NCBI RefSeq assembly: GCF_001294625.1
Contig: NZ_CP012677.1
Location: 1,302,001-1,366,000, forward strand
DNA from: Arthrobacter alpinus
Lineage (GTDB): Bacteria; Actinomycetota; Actinomycetes; Actinomycetales; Micrococcaceae
Reading direction: 5' to 3'
Length of the DNA: 64,000 nucleotides
Shown here: in pieces, positions 29,750 to 39,112 of the stretch
Numbering within the stretch: position 1 is the first letter of the stretch
Layout: every line of letters begins with the position of its first letter
The notes under the pieces: model-generated
Databases searched by the model: none
Seen by the model: only the letters and a program-made list of their open reading frames with translations
What the model was told of the DNA's origin: nothing
Made by a program: the position numbers and the translations under genes

Positions 29750-32710
29750 TCACGGACGCTGCCGCAGCGCCACCTTCAGAACGTCGCCTGGATGCAGGGT
29801 TTTGCGAATGCCCTCCACATGGACACGGATGGGCGCCATGGTCCCCGGGCGAAGGCGCAGGACGGCCAAATGATGCGTCAGCTCGACGTCGATCGGCTGT
29901 CCGCGGTAGCTGAGCTGGAACGCCACACGTGGCAATTCTGTGGGCAGGAGCGGGTGGATCAGTAATTCTCCCTGCCGCGTTTCGACACCGCCGTAGCAGC
30001 GGATCGCCATATCCACGGTGCCGGCCATGGCGCCCAGATGCACGCCCTCACGAGTGGTGCCGCCCTGGGTGTCGCTCAGGTCGCATTCGAGCGCCTGGCT
30101 AAAGAGTGACCACGATTGTTCCCTGTCGCTGCGGGCCAGCACCCAACTGTGTGCCACCCTGCTCAGGGTGGAGCCGTGGCTGGTGCGTGCCAAAAAGTAG
30201 CTGACCGTCCGCTGCACCAGCTCGGCGGGCAGCGCATAGCCAAGCCGCTCGAAGATGGCACGCAGCTCCTCGGCGGAAAACAGGTAAAAGAGCATCAGGA
30301 CGTCGGCCTGTTTCGATATTTGGTAGTGGTTCGTGCTGTCACCTTCGGCCTGCAGAATCAGGTCCAAGCGCCCCACGTTGCCGTACTTGGACCTGTAGGC
30401 GTCCCAGTTGAACTCCGCAAGGGCCTCGTAACCGTCAAACTGGCTGATGATGCCGTCCGCGTGAAAGTGCAGGCGCAAACGACGACTGATGTGGTCCCAT
30501 TCTTGCAACTCCGCTGGCGGGGGCGCCCACGGGGCAGGGCGCTCATGGACGTCGAGTCCCCCGAGGATTTCCATGGCCTCGGCGGCCCGGGCAAGGACCC
30601 ACGAGGCCAAGACATTCGTGTAACTGTTGTTCCTGATGCCCAGGCCAGGGCTGCCCGGGTAGGCGTCATGAAACTCATCCGGGCCCATGACCCCGGATAT
30701 GTCGAAACGGTCCGCGGCGGCGTCGTGCGTGGCAATCCCGGCAAAGAACCGGGCCACCTCCACCAACATCTGTGCACCATACCGTGCCAGAAATCCTCGG
30801 TCGGCGGTTACCTGGTAGTACTGCCAGACACTGTAAGCGACGGCAAGGCCCACATGGACCTGCAGGTGGGAGTGGTCGGGCATCCAGCTACCGTCCAGGG
30901 TGTTAAACAGCTGGGCCGGCGTCTCGTCCCGGCCGCTGCTGCCGCTCTGCCACGGATACATGGCTCCACTGAAACCTGCTGCTGAGGCCGCAGCCCGGGC
31001 CTGGTCCAGGCGGCGGTACCGGTACATGAGCAGTTGTCGGGTGAGTTCGGGACGGCGCAGGGTGAGCATGGGGTAGACGAACAGTTCGTCCCAAAAAATG
31101 TGCCCGCGGTAGCCCTCCCCATGAAGCCCCCTGGCCGGAACGCCCGCATCCAGTTCAATGCTATTTGGCACGGAAGCCAACACGTGGAAGGTGTTCACAT
31201 TCATGGCCAGGGCAGCAGGTGAGGCCTCTGGTAGTTCGACAGCGAAGCGGGCCCAGAGTGCCGCCCAGGCAGCCACATGCCTGTTCAACAAGGCGTCGAA
31301 GCCCGGCGCCAGCGCAAGGCGTGCGGTGGCGTCAAGTCGGGGAGTGGAGATGGCGTGGTCCCGCGATGTTGTGGCCGACACGGTCTTTTCAATGGTTATC
31401 GCTTCGCCCGCGGCAAGAACGACGGTGATTTCGTGGCCGAACAGTCCTCCACTGTTCACAAAGCTGCTTGTATGCGGCACGGGTGCCCCGGCGGGGTCCA
31501 GGATGCGTGTCCGTGCAGCCAGCGCAATGGTCAGCCCGGACTGGTTTGTCTGGACGTCCACGGCCACGGTGTCTTCACCAATTTGAGCGGCGGCCGGTGG
31601 CAGAAAGTGCCTTTCGTCCAGCATGGAGTCGTCGGCTGCGTTGCCATTTGTCACTGAGGTGTTGATGGCTGAAACGATCGTGATGCTCCCATCCCAGTTC
31701 CCTGCGACCACCGTGGTTTTCATGGCCGCGAGGTGGGGATCGGACTGCGATTGGAAGCGGTGCGATGAGACCACAGTGGTTCGGCCGCCGTCGTCGGCGT
31801 AGTGGTCGTCTATGGCCAGAATCCCGCGGCGGAGGTCCAATGACTGCGCGTGCTCACGCAGGAGGGGGGAGCTGGGCGCAAACACTTCCTGGCCCTGCCG
31901 CGCTATGCCAAGGTAGGTCCAATCCGGGGCGTTGACCATGTGCTCTGACTCCATGGGCGTGGTACCCAGAATGGTTGTTCGCCGGTTGTACACCCCGGCG
32001 AAGTACGTGCCGGGGCAGTGCACACCGTCACTGGTGCTGCCCGGTTGTGAGCCGCGGGTGCCCCAATACCCGTTCGCGAGTGTGTATAAGGTTTCCCGCT
32101 GCCCCTCTTCGGCGGGGTTGAAGCCTTGACTGGACAAGGTCCAAGCATCCGGGGCAGGTGGCACGGGGTGCGGTGTGGTGATGGGTTGAGCGCCTGGTGA
32201 AGACGGCAGGACAAGGTCGGAAAGACAGCCAAATATTGCCGTTGCGCCGGCCACCCTGAACCCGATGGCCTGATCCGGGGCGCCGATGCCCACCACAAGG
32301 CCAAAGCCCGCGGCCGTGGCGGCCCGGACACCTTCGGATGTTCCTTCAATGACAATGGTGGTGGCCGGGTGGGTCTCCATCCGGCGGGCGGCTTCCAAGT
32401 AACGGGCTGGGTCCGGCGGCCCGGACAAGGGAAGGTGTGCCGCCCCCCTCCCGTCGACAACCACCGTGACGAGGGAGGCCAGTCCCCAAGCCTGCAACTC
32501 GGGACGGGCGTCCACACTGCTGCTAACCACAGCGGTGGGAACTCTGTCCGCGAGAAACTGGCGGAGCATCCCGGCCATGGCGTGCATGGCGTCCGCGGTC
32601 ACCAGGGCGTCCAGGCCGAAGATCACGGCATCAAACCTGCCCTCCGGACCGGCCCGCCCTCGCGTGGCCGGAAGGTTTTCAAGTTTCATGGCATCCTGCC
32701 CGGGCGTCAT
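29750..32710 (-). CDS. Glycoside hydrolase family 65 phosphorylase/hydrolase with degenerate HAD N-terminal domain
   Basis: The 986-residue protein has an N-terminal HAD-like region (about residues 25-200) and a GH65 enzyme from about 215 to the end. GH65 landmarks are ETLYTLANGYWGTRG, HIFWDELFVYPMLTLRRPEL, DRFDISGVMGPDEFHD with the general-acid Glu near 679, NWDAYRSKYGNVGRLD and STNHYQISKQADVLMLFYLF. GH65 enzymes phosphorolyse or hydrolyse trehalose, maltose or kojibiose; the phosphate-binding region looks present (HGSTLSRVAHSWVLAR). The HAD nucleophile motif reads VIFGLDALVT, with Gly where Asp should be. ATG 32689, behind CAGGA, is an alternative start. It follows the PPOX gene by 24 bases, so they are probably co-transcribed. 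Confidence 0.88.
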   Translation of the reverse strand: MTPGQDAMKLENLPATRGRAGPEGRFDAVIFGLDALVTADAMHAMAGMLRQFLADRVPTAVVSSSVDARPELQAWGLASLVTVVVDGRGAAHLPLSGPPDPARYLEAARRMETHPATTIVIEGTSEGVRAATAAGFGLVVGIGAPDQAIGFRVAGATAIFGCLSDLVLPSSPGAQPITTPHPVPPAPDAWTLSSQGFNPAEEGQRETLYTLANGYWGTRGSQPGSTSDGVHCPGTYFAGVYNRRTTILGTTPMESEHMVNAPDWTYLGIARQGQEVFAPSSPLLREHAQSLDLRRGILAIDDHYADDGGRTTVVSSHRFQSQSDPHLAAMKTTVVAGNWDGSITIVSAINTSVTNGNAADDSMLDERHFLPPAAAQIGEDTVAVDVQTNQSGLTIALAARTRILDPAGAPVPHTSSFVNSGGLFGHEITVVLAAGEAITIEKTVSATTSRDHAISTPRLDATARLALAPGFDALLNRHVAAWAALWARFAVELPEASPAALAMNVNTFHVLASVPNSIELDAGVPARGLHGEGYRGHIFWDELFVYPMLTLRRPELTRQLLMYRYRRLDQARAAASAAGFSGAMYPWQSGSSGRDETPAQLFNTLDGSWMPDHSHLQVHVGLAVAYSVWQYYQVTADRGFLARYGAQMLVEVARFFAGIATHDAAADRFDISGVMGPDEFHDAYPGSPGLGIRNNSYTNVLASWVLARAAEAMEILGGLDVHERPAPWAPPPAELQEWDHISRRLRLHFHADGIISQFDGYEALAEFNWDAYRSKYGNVGRLDLILQAEGDSTNHYQISKQADVLMLFYLFSAEELRAIFERLGYALPAELVQRTVSYFLARTSHGSTLSRVAHSWVLARSDREQSWSLFSQALECDLSDTQGGTTREGVHLGAMAGTVDMAIRCYGGVETRQGELLIHPLLPTELPRVAFQLSYRGQPIDVELTHHLAVLRLRPGTMAPIRVHVEGIRKTLHPGDVLKVALRQRP

Positions 32711-32734
32711 GGTACAAAGGTGCCTTACACGGAC

Positions 32735-33205
32735 CTATTCCAGTCCGGCCCGGATGGCATCGTCCAAGGGAATTCGCCACGACATCGATGCATCAAGGGT
32801 GAAGCGTTTGCCCGTGACTTCTTCGGCAACGACCCGGACCAGATGGTCCTTGCCGACACCTTGCCAGGGGAACATGCCCTGCTTTGTGGTGTTGAGGACT
32901 TCGTCATCGGCCGCGGCAATTTCGGCTCGGCCCTTGACCACCACGCTCCACGCCAAGCCGAACTCCGCACTGACGGCGTCGGCCTCGACGGCTACGCGTG
33001 CGTCCGCGCGGAGGGCATCGATCTTTGTTCCGCCACCTGTTCGGAAGATGAGCGATTCCCCGTCAACTTGATAGTTGACCGGGAAGACATCCGGGTGCCC
33101 GTCCACGGTTACGGCGAGCCGGCCGATAGACGTTTCGGACAGGAGCTTCCAGCATTGCCCGGGGGAGAGGTTTTCTACTTTGGGTGCCACACGTTTCTCA
33201 TCCAT
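32735..33205 (-). CDS. Pyridoxamine-5'-phosphate-oxidase-fold (PPOX) flavin/F420-binding protein
   Basis: This 156-residue protein has the split-barrel pattern: CWKLLSETSIGRLAVTVDGH, PDVFPVNYQVDGESLIFRTG and AWSVVVKGRAEI. It binds FMN, F420 or haem in relatives and is often in dormancy or stress regulons. Two close paralogues lie at 61-62 kb. It leads the operon with the GH65 gene. A DosR-box-like inverted repeat lies 80 bases upstream of the start. Confidence 0.88.
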   Translation of the reverse strand: MDEKRVAPKVENLSPGQCWKLLSETSIGRLAVTVDGHPDVFPVNYQVDGESLIFRTGGGTKIDALRADARVAVEADAVSAEFGLAWSVVVKGRAEIAAADDEVLNTTKQGMFPWQGVGKDHLVRVVAEEVTGKRFTLDASMSWRIPLDDAIRAGLE

Positions 33206-33284
33206 GTCAACGATCGTACGGTCCTGCCGTGGAAAGGAACAGAGTCCAAAGACCCAACACCGGTGCGCCAGTGCGTAGTGTCGT

Positions 33285-33298
33285 TGGACCCTAGTTCA
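33285..33298. promoter_or_regulatory. DosR-box-like inverted repeat upstream of the PPOX-GH65 operon
   Basis: The bases TGGACCCTAGTTCA form part of a longer inverted repeat TTGGAC-CCTA-GTTCAA. It fits the 5-4-5 layout of the DosR core (GGGAC-n4-GTCCC) with three departures at the outer positions. It lies 80 bases upstream of the PPOX start at 33205. Confidence 0.4.
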
Positions 33299-33412
33299 AT
33301 CGGCACCGCCGCGGGAGCATGAGACACACGACTAGGCACACCACCCTACAGAGGAGATTCTGCATGAACAACGCAACCGGACAACGGCACATAGTGGCAG
33401 GCTTCGTCCGCG

Positions 33413-34236
33413 GTGCGCGTTCAGCATGCGCTGGGGACGGTGGACGTGGTGGGTGCCGCCGGAGACGTTGTGAGTGAGTTGGAGATATCTAGTGGGGGTG
33501 GGATTGTCAGGCTGAGCAATCCCGGAAAGGTCACCTTCTCTGAAACGGGCACCACCAAGGCCGACGTCGCTAGCTACTTCCTGCATGTGGCACCCGTGCT
33601 GGTCCCGTGGGCAAGGAACCGTCCTGCAACCAGGAAGCGTTGGGTGGACGGGGTGGGAACGGCCGCGGCACCGGGAAGGAGCTTCTTCCAAAAGAACCTC
33701 GACGCTGGCACACCGGACTGGGTTTGCAGGCAACGGCTGCACCACGAAAACCACGACGCCGTGTATCCCCTGATCAACGATGCCCGCACCCTGGCCTGGC
33801 CGAATGCCCTTCCGTTGCGCTCCTTGCCAGGGAATCACTGGCCCACCTGCGGCTGCGGGCCCTGCCAGTGACCAGCGGCAGTAAGGGAATCCACCTCTAT
33901 GCAGGCTTGGACGGCAGTCGTACTTCTGCGGATACTGCGGCCCTTGCCCATGAGGTGGCCCTAGCCTTGGAACATGACCACCCCTACCAGGTTGTCAGCC
34001 GGATGAGCAAGGACGTGCGGCGTGGGAAGGTGTTCATTGACTGGAGCCAGAACTGGCAGGCCAAGACCACCATCGTCCCCTACTCGCTACGGGGCCGGCC
34101 CACCCCCACGGTGGCGGCTCTACGGCAGTGGGACGAAATTGCCGCTCCCGGGCCTGCCCAGCTGGGCTACCGGGAGGTCATGGAAAGAACCGCCGGCGGG
34201 CTGGTCCCCGTGGTTCCCTCACCCGGCAGCGGCTGA
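33413..34236 (+). pseudogene. Broken LigD-type DNA polymerase/primase (PolDom) gene
   Basis: The first half (frame opening at 33413) carries VRLSNPGKVTFSETGTTKAD, NRPATRKRWVDGV and FFQKNLDAGTPDWV. The second half is in another frame and carries VTSGSKGIHLYAGLDG, VVSRMSKDVRRGKVFIDW and KTTIVPYSLRGRPTPTVAA. Both are standard LigD polymerase-domain blocks. Roughly 45 residues, including the usual DLDPGEG catalytic-Asp strand, are lost at the junction near 33795-33805, where the sequence CCTGGCCTGG suggests a short-homology deletion. An ATG with a good site at 33364 is out of frame with the rest. The family acts in NHEJ repair; this copy should be dead. Confidence 0.82.
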
Positions 34237-34239
34237 TTG

Positions 34240-34400
34240 GCCCATGAGGAGAACAGCGGCACCAGGGTCGCAGCGAGCGCACAAGTCTCGGCCGAGCGTG
34301 CCGTGACATAGAAACAGGCGCCCTGATTCAGCGCGATCTGGGCCGTGATGTCGGCCGACCCGCCGTAACCGTAAATTCCCACCACCTCGTGGCCGGCGTT
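34240..34400 (-). pseudogene. Fragment of a zinc-type alcohol dehydrogenase (NAD-binding domain)
   Basis: The minus frame reads VGIYGYGGSADITAQIALNQ followed by ARSAETCALAATL. These match the Rossmann segment of zinc-binding alcohol dehydrogenases (LGIYGFGGSAH-x-A-Q-A, then TRS-x-E-x-x-x-LA). Neither the zinc ligands nor the rest of the enzyme is present. It sits between the LigD relic and ppsA. Confidence 0.6.
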
Positions 34401-34484
34401 CAGCGGTGGCCTGTTCCACCTTGCCACGTAGTGGTGACTTTGGCCCCTAGCCGGACGCGACATCACGGGGTTGACTCGTTAGGA

Positions 34485-34498
34485 AGGACACTTGGCCC
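34485..34498. promoter_or_regulatory. DosR-box-like site upstream of phosphoenolpyruvate synthase
   Basis: AGGACACTTGGCCC follows the 5-4-5 layout (consensus GGGNC-n4-GNCCC) with one difference. It ends 44 bases before the ATG at 34543, a position compatible with an activator site. Confidence 0.42.
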
Positions 34499-34542
34499 AA
34501 GGATGCCCTGCGGCGCAACAATGGCGAACATGCGAAGGAAAG

Positions 34543-36969
34543 ATGATTACTGTGAACAACGAGAATGTTCTCTGGCTTGAGGACGTCGGCATCAAGGATG
34601 TTGCCCACGTTGGCGGAAAAAATGCCTCCCTAGGTGAAATGCTCCACTCGCTATCCGCTGAGGGGGTCAGTGTGCCCGGCGGATTCGCGCTGACCGCGTC
34701 CGCGTACCGGGAGTTCATCGTGGCGAATGACATGGCGCCAAAGCTGGAACGGATCCTCGCCACCAAGGACGGCAGCGACACCCACTGGCGCGCCATCGGA
34801 ACCAAGATTCGGGAGCTAATCCTCACCGGGGTGTTCCCAGCAGAGATCTCCCAGCAGATTCGCTCCTTCTACCGCGAGCTTGGTGTGCGCACCGGACAGC
34901 AGGACCCCGCCGTCGCCGTCCGCAGCAGCGCCACCGCTGAAGACCTGCCCGACGCCAGTTTTGCCGGACAACAAGAAACGTTTCTGAACGTCAGGGGCGA
35001 ACAACAACTGGTGGACGCATGCCTGCGCTGCTATGCCTCCCTCTTCACCGACCGGGCCATCAGCTACCGGGAGATCATGAACTATGGGCAACTCGAGGTG
35101 GCGCTGTCAGTAGGCGTACAGCTCATGGTCCGCTCCGATGTGGGGGCCGCAGGAGTCATGTTCTCCATTGACACCGAAACCGGTTTCCCGCGGGCCGCCG
35201 TCATCAGCGCCAACTGGGGACTGGGCGAGACAGTGGTGCTGGGCATGGTGAACCCGGACAAATACGGTGTCTTCAAACCGCTGCTGGCCAACGCGGCTTT
35301 CTCGCCCGTGATTGAGAAGACGCTCGGGTCCAAGGCGCGCAAACTCACCTACTCGGCCGACGGCGGTGCGGGAACGCTCATGGTTGACACCAGCGAGGCC
35401 GAACGCGCCTCCTTTTGCCTGGACGACGGCGAGGTCCTCCAGTTGGGCAGGTGGGCCATCCAAATCGAGAACCACTATGGGCGGCCGATGGACATGGAAT
35501 GGGCCAAGGACGGCGTGAGCGGCGAGCTGTTCATCGTCCAGGCCCGGCCGGAAACCGTACAAGCCCGCAAGAGCGGCACCATGATGAGCACGCACCGGCT
35601 GACCGAAGAGGGCCGGATGCTGGCCGAGGGTGCCGCCGTGGGCGATTCCATTGCCTCGGGCACCGCCTGCGTGATCAAAAGTGCCGCGGATATCGGCAGC
35701 TTCGTGGACGGCTCCGTGCTGGTTGCCGAACAAACCGATCCGGACTGGGTTCCGGTCATGAAGCGGGCCAGGGCCATCGTCACCGACAAGGGCGGGGCAA
35801 CCAGCCATGCCGCAATCGTAAGCCGGGAACTGGGGATCACCGCGGTCGTCGGGACCACCAACGCCACCAGCGTGATTGCGGACGGGGCGGCCATCACGGT
35901 TTCCTGTGCGGCGGGGGACACCGGCCATGTGTATGAAGGGCTTTTGGCACACGCCCAGGATGATGTGGACCTCGGCGAGATGCCGGCCACGCGGACCGAT
36001 GTCATGCTGAACATGGCCAGCCCGTCCGAGGCGTTCAAGTGGTGGCGCCTGCCAGCCAAGGGTATTGGGCTGGCGCGCATGGAGTTTGTCATCAACGACA
36101 TGGTTCAGGTACACCCGATGGCCCTGGCCCACCCGGAGCGGGTCTCGGATCCGGGCGATCAGGCCAGGATCAAGGAACTCACGCGCGGCTTTGACGACCC
36201 GGAAGACTATTTTGTGCACACCCTGGCCCGCGGGCTGGCCAAGCTGGCCGCACCGTTTTATCCCGCTCCGGCGGTGGTTCGGTTTAGCGACTTCAAGACC
36301 AACGAGTACGCCCACCTGGTGGGCGGCTCAGCCTTCGAAGAGCAGGAATCCAACCCGATGATCGGATTCCGCGGGTCCTCACGCTACTACGACCCACGCT
36401 ACAGGGACGGATTTGACCTGGAATGCCGGGCCATCACCCGCCTTCGCAACCATTGCGGCTTCAGGAACGCCATTGTCATGGTGCCGTTCTGCCGGACACT
36501 GCGCGAAGCGGACCGTGTCCTGGCCGTGATGGCTGAGAACGGTCTTGTCAGGGGCAAGGACGGGCTCAAGGTGTACATGATGTGTGAGATCCCTGCGAAT
36601 GTTGTCCTGGCGCAGAAGTTTGCCGCCAAGTTTGACGGCTTCTCCATCGGCTCAAACGACCTTACCCAGCTGGTGCTCGGCGTGGACCGGGACGCGGCGG
36701 CCCTTGCACCGCTCTTTGACGAACGGGATGAGGCCGTGCTGGCCATGATCAGTGCGGCGGTCGCCGGAGCACATGCCGGAGGCATCCACATTGGGATCTG
36801 CGGCCAGGGTCCCAGCAACCACCCGGACTTTGCGCAGTTCCTGGTCCGTGAGGGCATTGATTCGATCTCGCTGAACCCCGACAGCTTCCTGCGCACCGTT
36901 CCTGTCATCGCGGCGGCTGAAGCGGCGGCGAACATCACGGCGGGCACAGTTCCAAGCGGACACGACTGA
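34543..36969 (+). CDS. ppsA: Phosphoenolpyruvate synthase
   Basis: The chosen ATG follows GAAGGAAAG and gives 808 residues, the usual PpsA length. The nucleotide-binding N-terminus has GGKNASLGEM and VRSSATAEDLPDASFAGQQE. The phosphohistidine domain has KGGATSHAAIVSRELG with His422. The C-terminal PEP/pyruvate barrel has GLARMEFVINDM, RFSDFKTNEYAHLVGG and SIGSNDLTQLVLGVDRD. The enzyme makes PEP from pyruvate and ATP, the entry to gluconeogenesis. It stands between relics and is followed after 109 bases by a UspA gene with its own motif. Confidence 0.95.
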   Translation: MITVNNENVLWLEDVGIKDVAHVGGKNASLGEMLHSLSAEGVSVPGGFALTASAYREFIVANDMAPKLERILATKDGSDTHWRAIGTKIRELILTGVFPAEISQQIRSFYRELGVRTGQQDPAVAVRSSATAEDLPDASFAGQQETFLNVRGEQQLVDACLRCYASLFTDRAISYREIMNYGQLEVALSVGVQLMVRSDVGAAGVMFSIDTETGFPRAAVISANWGLGETVVLGMVNPDKYGVFKPLLANAAFSPVIEKTLGSKARKLTYSADGGAGTLMVDTSEAERASFCLDDGEVLQLGRWAIQIENHYGRPMDMEWAKDGVSGELFIVQARPETVQARKSGTMMSTHRLTEEGRMLAEGAAVGDSIASGTACVIKSAADIGSFVDGSVLVAEQTDPDWVPVMKRARAIVTDKGGATSHAAIVSRELGITAVVGTTNATSVIADGAAITVSCAAGDTGHVYEGLLAHAQDDVDLGEMPATRTDVMLNMASPSEAFKWWRLPAKGIGLARMEFVINDMVQVHPMALAHPERVSDPGDQARIKELTRGFDDPEDYFVHTLARGLAKLAAPFYPAPAVVRFSDFKTNEYAHLVGGSAFEEQESNPMIGFRGSSRYYDPRYRDGFDLECRAITRLRNHCGFRNAIVMVPFCRTLREADRVLAVMAENGLVRGKDGLKVYMMCEIPANVVLAQKFAAKFDGFSIGSNDLTQLVLGVDRDAAALAPLFDERDEAVLAMISAAVAGAHAGGIHIGICGQGPSNHPDFAQFLVREGIDSISLNPDSFLRTVPVIAAAEAAANITAGTVPSGHD

Positions 36970-36991
36970 CTGGCTGACAGCACTGCGGGTG

Positions 36992-37005
36992 GGGCCTTAG
37001 GGCCC
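36992..37005. promoter_or_regulatory. DosR-box-like palindrome upstream of tandem UspA gene
   Basis: GGGCCTTAGGGCCC has perfect 5-base arms (GGGCC/GGCCC) around TTAG, the same arms as the site at 43734. It lies 74 bases before the GTG at 37079. Confidence 0.5.
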
Positions 37006-37078
37006 TAGCGAGAGCCCGCGTGCGAAACCTAGCCTTGAAAGTGGCAACCAGTATGCACTCTTTGAGAGGACAAATCCG

Positions 37079-37996
37079 GTGACTAACCAGTCTGGCCCTG
37101 CCCGCATCGTCGTTGGCGTGGACGGCTCTGAGCAGTCCATTGGGGCTCTTCGCGTGGCACAGCATGTTGCCTCGGCGATGGATGCAGAAATCGGCGCCAC
37201 CGGCTGTTGGGAGTATGCCAATATGCGAAGCGCCCGAATAACGTTGGGGGCAATGGGGGAAAAAGACGAAGCCAAGGCCGAGCTGAAGGCGGCCATCGAG
37301 GCCGCCTTCGGTGCGTCCTTGCCCAAGAACTTCACCGTTGATCTGGTCTTCGGTCCCGCCGAGCGCAGGCTGGTGGAAGCCAGCAAAAACGCCCAGATGC
37401 TGGTGGTTGGCAGGCGCGGACATGGCGGCCTGAACGGACTACTTGTTGGTTCCGTCAGTTCTGCCTGTGTCCGGCGGGCAAAATGCCCCGTTCTTGTGGT
37501 GCACGAGCCAATGGGCGAAAGGGGGAGCGTGTCCGTGGAAAGTGAGGGCCGGGCACTGGAGCGGCAACTGAATTCGGGCCGGATAGTGGTTGGCGTCGAT
37601 GGGTCACCGCAGTCAGTGCATGCATTGCGTGAAGGGGCCCGGATTGCTTCCGCTTTGGGCGGCGTGGTTGATGCGGTGGCCTGTTGGGATTTCCCCAGTA
37701 TCTGGGCGGCCCCGTACCCCCTGGCAGGGGAGGATTTCCAGGGCGAAGCAGTGCAGGCGCTGGCCTCCAGCCTCTACGAAGCATTTGGTGTGGACAGGCC
37801 CAAGAATGTTTTGAGCCGTCTGGTCCAGGCCCAGGTCCGTCCCGGTCTCATTGGAGCCAGCAAGGATGCGGCCATGCTGGTCGTAGGCCGGCGGGGACGA
37901 GGCCTTGCCAGGTTGGGCCTGGGATCGGTGAGCGCGGGCTGTGTCAGTCACGCCAGCTGCCCTGTCCTGGTGGTCAATACAGAACCTGACGACTAG
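37079..37996 (+). CDS. Universal stress protein with two UspA domains
   Basis: The GTG at 37079 follows GAGAGGA. The 305 residues hold two UspA domains, each starting RIVVGVDGS (residues about 8 and 170). Each has the ATP-binding loop near its end: LVVGRRGHGGLNGLLVGSVS and LVVGRRGRGLARLGLGSVS. Tandem Usp proteins of this type (Rv2005c, Rv2623) are typical DosR-regulon members and can bind ATP. The gene is monocistronic; the relic of a metallo-beta-lactamase follows. Confidence 0.92.
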   Translation: MTNQSGPARIVVGVDGSEQSIGALRVAQHVASAMDAEIGATGCWEYANMRSARITLGAMGEKDEAKAELKAAIEAAFGASLPKNFTVDLVFGPAERRLVEASKNAQMLVVGRRGHGGLNGLLVGSVSSACVRRAKCPVLVVHEPMGERGSVSVESEGRALERQLNSGRIVVGVDGSPQSVHALREGARIASALGGVVDAVACWDFPSIWAAPYPLAGEDFQGEAVQALASSLYEAFGVDRPKNVLSRLVQAQVRPGLIGASKDAAMLVVGRRGRGLARLGLGSVSAGCVSHASCPVLVVNTEPDD

Positions 37997-38008
37997 CGGG
38001 CGCATTGC

Positions 38009-38799
38009 GGGCCCTGCCAGGATTTTGGTGGCTTGTGGCCTGTTCCAGGGCTACAAGTACCCCGCCACCGGAAGTGGAGCATGTTTCCTGTGACAGCGTC
38101 GTCCGTTGACGCCGTTGTCATCACCCACGCCTACCTCGATCACACCGGCTGCGTACCTGCCCTGGTCGGTGAAGGTTTCCGTGGACCCATCCATGCCACC
38201 ACGGGTACGGCGGAACTGTGCACCATGTTGCTCCTGGACAGTGGGCACTTACAGGAAAAGGAAGCCCGGTACGCCCAACACCAGGGCACCTCGACACGTA
38301 CCCCGCCACTGCCCCTGTACACGGCGGAAGACGCGGTGCGTTTGCTGAAGTATTTCCGCACCCATGAATTTGACCAGCCTTTTGATGGGGGGGAGGTGTC
38401 CGCGCCATGCTACTGCCAGCTGGGCACCTGCTCAGGGCCGCCCGATCCACTTGTCGATGGACGGGAGCAGCATTCACTTCACCGGGGATTTGGGATATTC
38501 GGATGATCCGCTCAAGTACCCCGCCCCTGGAGTTGGAGCCAGTTGACGTGCTGGTCACCGACTCCACCTAAAGCAACCACGTTCATCCTGAAGGCAATGC
38601 CGTCGACGGCCTAGAGGATCTCCTCAACCGTGTCACCAAGCGGGGCGGCGTGGTCATCATGTCCGTCAGTGGCATACTCACCGGTGGACGCATTCTCCAT
38701 CACCTGGTGAGCTACGGACAAGACCCGAGAAACGCCGTCGTCCTGACCGGATATCAGGCGGGAGGAACGCGGGGAGCCTCCCTGGCACACCCCCGCTGA
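38009..38799 (+). pseudogene. Degenerate beta-CASP metallo-beta-lactamase-fold RNase/hydrolase
   Basis: Segments of an MBL/beta-CASP protein lie in order but in different frames. ILVACGLFQGYK (38.0 kb) comes first. VDAVVITHAYLDHTGCVPAL carries the HxHxDH metal motif altered to HAYLDH. DGSSIHFTGDLGYSDDPL and DVLVTDST follow, with a TAA where Tyr is expected. HVHPEGNAVDGLEDLLNRV, then AVVLTGYQAGGTRGASLAH, complete it. There are at least three frame changes, an in-frame stop and a lost metal ligand, so the gene is inactive. Intact relatives are about 450 residues. Confidence 0.8.
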
Positions 38800-39112
38800 C
38801 CATCCGGGCCCGACCCAACTGTCGGATCCCGAGCTGGCTGTCACCATCGAAACGCGCTGACTGGCGACGATGCCTGTGTCCAGATCACAGAGATTCTCAT
38901 TTTCGTGGCGCATTCCTACGGCCGACCGCAGACGCTCGAAACACCGTCCCGTATAAGGGACGCGTTCACCGGGCATTAAGTCGGGCCAGTTATACGTGAA
39001 TGTGGCGCCTGCGGAATCACGCCGATTTGTCATTTTCTCTAATGGATATTGGCTGGCCCGGGGCTGGCTGCACAAATTTCAATACTCGTCTGCACAGCCC
39101 TAACGCGGCCGG

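Noticed and set aside
28146..29753. 535-codon open frame on the minus strand
   Set aside because: It runs antisense through subunit D and the relic region, has no family motif, and its amino-acid make-up (Arg/Pro/Ser-rich) is that of a high-GC shadow frame.
35107..36315. 402-codon open frame opposite ppsA
   Set aside because: ppsA motifs are continuous through the interval; the antisense frame shows no motif.
38611..39075. 154-codon minus-strand frame
   Set aside because: It overlaps the decayed MBL gene, shows no motif and has no supporting start site.
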